A stretch of 64,000 bases of DNA from Isoperla grammatica (Eukaryota > Arthropoda > Insecta > Plecoptera > Perlodidae). This document shows positions 61,121 to 64,000 of the stretch, piece after piece. Within the stretch, counting starts at the first letter, position 1. Every line of letters begins with the position of its first letter. Made by a program: the position numbers and the translations under genes. The notes beneath the pieces are model-generated. The model did no database searches and was not told the origin of the DNA. It was given only the letters and a program-made list of their open reading frames with translations. The stretch is taken from assembly GCA_945910005.1 (NCBI GenBank), contig OX246743.1, forward strand, positions 4,147,990 to 4,211,989, written 5' to 3'.

Positions 61121-64000
61121 TGCCGCCACACGTATCCACTGATTAGGCTGCGCTGATGTGGTGCTACCTACGCTATGTACACTAGTAGTACTGGGGGGGA
61201 GCCGCTAGGTGCCGCCACACGTACCCACTGATTAGGCTGCGCTGATGTGGTGCTATCTACGCTATGTACACTAGTAGTACTGGGGGGGAGCCGCTAGGTG
61301 CCGCCACACGTATCCACTGATTAGGCTGCGCTGATGTGGTGCTACCTACGCTATGTACACTAGTAGTACTGGGGGGGGAGCCGCTAGGTGCCGCCACACG
61401 TATCCACTGATTAGGCTGCGCTGATGTGGTGCTATCTACGCTATGTACACTAGTAGTACTGGGGGGGAGCCGCTAGGTGCCGCCACACGTATCCACTGAT
61501 TAGGCTGCGCTGATGTGGTGCCATCTACGCTATGTACACTAGTAGTACTGGGGGGAAGCCGCTAGGTGCCGCCACACGTATCCACTGATTAGGCTGCGCT
61601 GATGTGGTGCTACCTACGCTATGTACACTAGTAGTACTGGGGGGGGAGCCGCTAGGTGCCGCCACACGTACCCACTGATTAGGCTGCGCCGATGTGGTGC
61701 TATCTACGCTATGTACACTAGTAGTACTGGGGGGGGAGCCGCTAGGTGCCGCCACACGTATCCACTGATTAGGCTGCGCTGATGTGGTGCTACCTACGCT
61801 ATGTACACTAGTAGTACTGGGGGGGGAGCCGCTAGGTGCCGCCACACGTATCCACTGATTAGGCTGCGCTGATGTGGTGCTACCTACGCTATGTACACTA
61901 GTAGTACTGGGGGGGGAGCCGCTAGGTGCCGCCACACGTACCCACTGATTAGGCTGTGCTGATGTGGTGCTATCTACGCTATGTACACTAGTAGTACTGG
62001 GGGGGGAGCCGCTAGGTGCCGCCACACGTACCCACTGATTAGGCTGCGCTGATGTGGTGCTATCTACGCTATGTACACTAGTAGTACTGGGGGGGGAGCC
62101 GCTAGGTGCCGCCACACGTACCCACTGATTAGGCTGCGCTGATGTGGTGCTACCTACGCTATGTACACTAGTAGTACTGGGGGGGGAGCCGCTAGGTGCC
62201 GCCACACGTACCCACTGATTAGGCTGCGCTGATGTGGTGCTATCTACGCTATGTACACTAGTAGTACTGGGGGGGGAGCCGCTAGGTGCCGCCACACGTA
62301 CCCACTGATTAGGCTGCGCTGATGTGGTGCTACCTACGCTATGTACACTAGTAGTACTGGGGGGGGAGCCGCTAGGTGCCGCCACACGTACCCACTGATT
62401 AGGCTGCGCTGATGTGGTGCTATCTACGCTATGTACACTAGTAGTACTGGGGGGGGAGCCGCTAGGTGCCGCCACACGTACCCACTGATTAGGCTGCGCT
62501 GATGTGGTGCCATCTACGCTATGTACACTAGTAGTACTGGGGGGGAGCCGCTAGGTGCCGCCACACGTATCCACTGATTAGGCTGCGCTGATGTGGTGCT
62601 ACCTACGCTATGTACACTAGTAGTACTGGGGGGGGAGCCGCTAGGTGCCGCCACACGTACCCACTGATTAGGCTGCGCTGATGTGGTGCTACCTACGCTA
62701 TGTACACTAGTAGTACTGGGGGGGGAGCCGCTAGGTGCCGCCACACGTACCCACTGATTAGGCTGCGCTGATGTGGTGCTATCTACGCTATGTACACTAG
62801 TAGTACTGGGGGGGGGAGCCGCTAGGTGCCGCCACACGTACCCACTGATTAGGCTGCGCTGATGTGGTGCTATCTACGCTATGTACACTAGTAGTACTGG
62901 GGGGGAGCCGCTAGGTGCCGCCACACGTATCCACTGATTAGGCTGTGCTGATGTGGTGCCATCTACGCTATGTACACTAGTAGTACTGGGGGGGGGAGCC
63001 GCTAGGTGCCGCCACACGTATCCACTGATTAGGCTGTGCTGATGTGGTGCTACCTACGCTATGTACACTAGTAGTACTGGGGGGGGAGCCGCTAGGTGCC
63101 GCCACACGTACCCACTGATTAGGCTGCGCTGATGTGGTGCTATCTACGCTATGTACACTAGTAGTACTGGGGGGGAGCCGCTAGGTGCCGCCACACGTAT
63201 CCACTGATTAGGCTGCGCTGATGTGGTGCTACCTACGCTATGTACACTAGTAGTACTGGGGGGGAGCCGCTAGGTGCCGCCACACGTACCCACTGATTAG
63301 GCTGCGCTGATGTGGTGCCATCTACGCTATGTACACTAGTAGTACTGGGGGGGGAGCCGCTAGGTGCCGCCACACGTACCCACTGATTAGGCTGCGCTGA
63401 TGTGGTGCCATCTACGCTATGTACACTAGTAGTACTGGGGGGGGAGCCGCTAGGTGCCGCCACACGTACCCACTGATTAGGCTGTGCTGATGTGGTGCTA
63501 TCTACGCTATGTACACTAGTAGTACTGGGGGGGGAGCCGCTAGGTGCCGCCACACGTACCCACTGATTAGGCTGTGCTGATGTGGTGCTACCTACGCTAT
63601 GTACACTAGTAGTACTGGGGGGGAGCCGCTAGGTGCCGCCACACGTATCCACTGATTAGGCTGCGCTGATGTGGTGCTATCTACGCTATGTACACTAGTA
63701 GTACTGGGGGGGGAGCCGCTAGGTGCCGCCACACGTATCCACTGATTAGGCTGCGCTGATGTGGTGCTATCTACGCTATGTACACTAGTAGTACTGGGGG
63801 GGGAGCCGCTAGGTGCCGCCACACGTATCCACTGATTAGGCTGCGCTGATGTGGTGCTATCTACGCTATGTACACTAGTAGTACTGGGGGGGAGCCGCTA
63901 GGTGCCGCCACACGTACCCACTGATTAGGCTGCGCTGATGTGGTGCTACCTACGCTATGTACGCTAGTAGTACTGGGGGGGAGCCGCTAGGTGCCGCCAC

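Larger units (their letters stand above)
9152..64000 (+). other. LENG8: Giant LENG8 intron, open at right edge
   Basis: The donor GTGAGT at 9152 follows a complete Thr codon. No acceptor followed by LENG8-like coding sequence occurs before the window ends, so the intron is at least 54,849 bp if the gene is intact. Apart from the first 34 bp and the junction at 16700-16753, I see only satellite monomers in it. The other three introns visible here are 2.1-3.3 kb. Confidence 0.8.
9186..64000 (+). repeat. Satellite array, monomer 88-91 bp, head to tail
   Basis: Each monomer can be read from TGTACACTAGTAGTACT through a G run (usually 7 or 8, range 6-9). It continues with AGCCGCTAGGTGCCGCCACA, CGTACCCACTGATTAGGC, TGCGCTGATGTGGTGC and TACCTACGCTA. 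G-run length sets the monomer length (G7 = 89, G8 = 90). By length there are about 610 copies, all in one orientation. Recurrent variants are TACCCAC/TATCCAC, TGCGCTG/TGTGCTG, GCTACC/GCTATC/GCCATC/GCCACC, GCCGCT/GCCACT, ATTAGG/ATTAAG/ATCAGG and GTACACT/GTACGCT. No transposon insertion was found within the array. It starts within a LENG8 intron and runs off the right edge. G-run lengths may include sequencing error. Confidence 0.98.

Noticed and set aside
9727..63822. Dozens of minus-strand open frames encoding a 30-residue Ser/Thr/Pro-rich repeat
   Set aside because: They follow mechanically from 90-bp monomers in the satellite. They end wherever G-run length changes, start inside monomers, and have no unique ends or signal sequences. 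They also lie antisense in a LENG8 intron.
9186..64000. CRISPR array
   Set aside because: The repeats abut without unique spacers, the monomer is 89-90 bp, and the surrounding DNA is an animal gene with introns.
9186..64000. Intramolecular G-quadruplex cluster
   Set aside because: There is only one long G run per monomer, about 80 nt from the next, too far apart for a usual four-run structure.

Overview
The window is animal nuclear DNA. It has a multi-exon gene with canonical GT/AG introns, many non-autonomous DNA transposons, and a very large tandem satellite. AGGCCT-rich islands, the compact hAT-like elements and the protein divergence fit a marine invertebrate; such islands are common in echinoderm-type genomes. 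The phylum is an inference and is not proven by this sequence. Nothing bacterial, viral or CRISPR-like is present.

Left part (1-9151): four internal exons on the + strand (608-751, 3115-3324, 6587-6757, 8860-9151) join in frame across three introns with matching phases. Together they give about 270 residues that I recognise as the middle of LENG8, a SAC3/GANP (PCI)-family protein related to yeast Thp3. The exons carry the linker, the Ser/Arg-rich segment, the QKRAARF motif and the start of the SAC3 region. The N-terminal exons lie left of the window. The exons for most of the SAC3/PCI domain must lie right of it. The introns between these exons hold at least three hAT-like elements with 8-bp target duplications, the end of a fourth, a decayed Tigger/pogo element with a CENP-B-type HTH remnant, and two further inverted-repeat elements.

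Right part (9186-64000): the intron after the fourth exon is occupied, starting only 34 bp after the splice donor, by one head-to-tail satellite with a monomer of about 89-90 bp. It runs to the window edge, more than 54.8 kb and roughly 610 monomers by length. The only non-satellite sequence I found in it is a 54-bp junction at 16700-16753, which contains a second copy of the 30 bp between donor and array plus a short inverted piece of monomer. The monomers differ at a few positions and in the length of a G run (6-9 G). These variants are arranged in local blocks, 5-monomer cassettes and a repeat of about 5.1-5.4 kb, as unequal exchange or conversion would produce. Where successive monomers are exactly 90 bp, the minus strand stays open and creates repetitive phantom ORFs of up to 436 codons. 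I do not regard these as genes.

The main point of interest is the combination of a conserved RNA-processing-family gene with an intron enlarged by more than 54 kb of homogeneous satellite abutting a 5' splice site. The monomer, read in the sense direction, can fold a 13-bp hairpin whose commonest right-arm variants preserve pairing.
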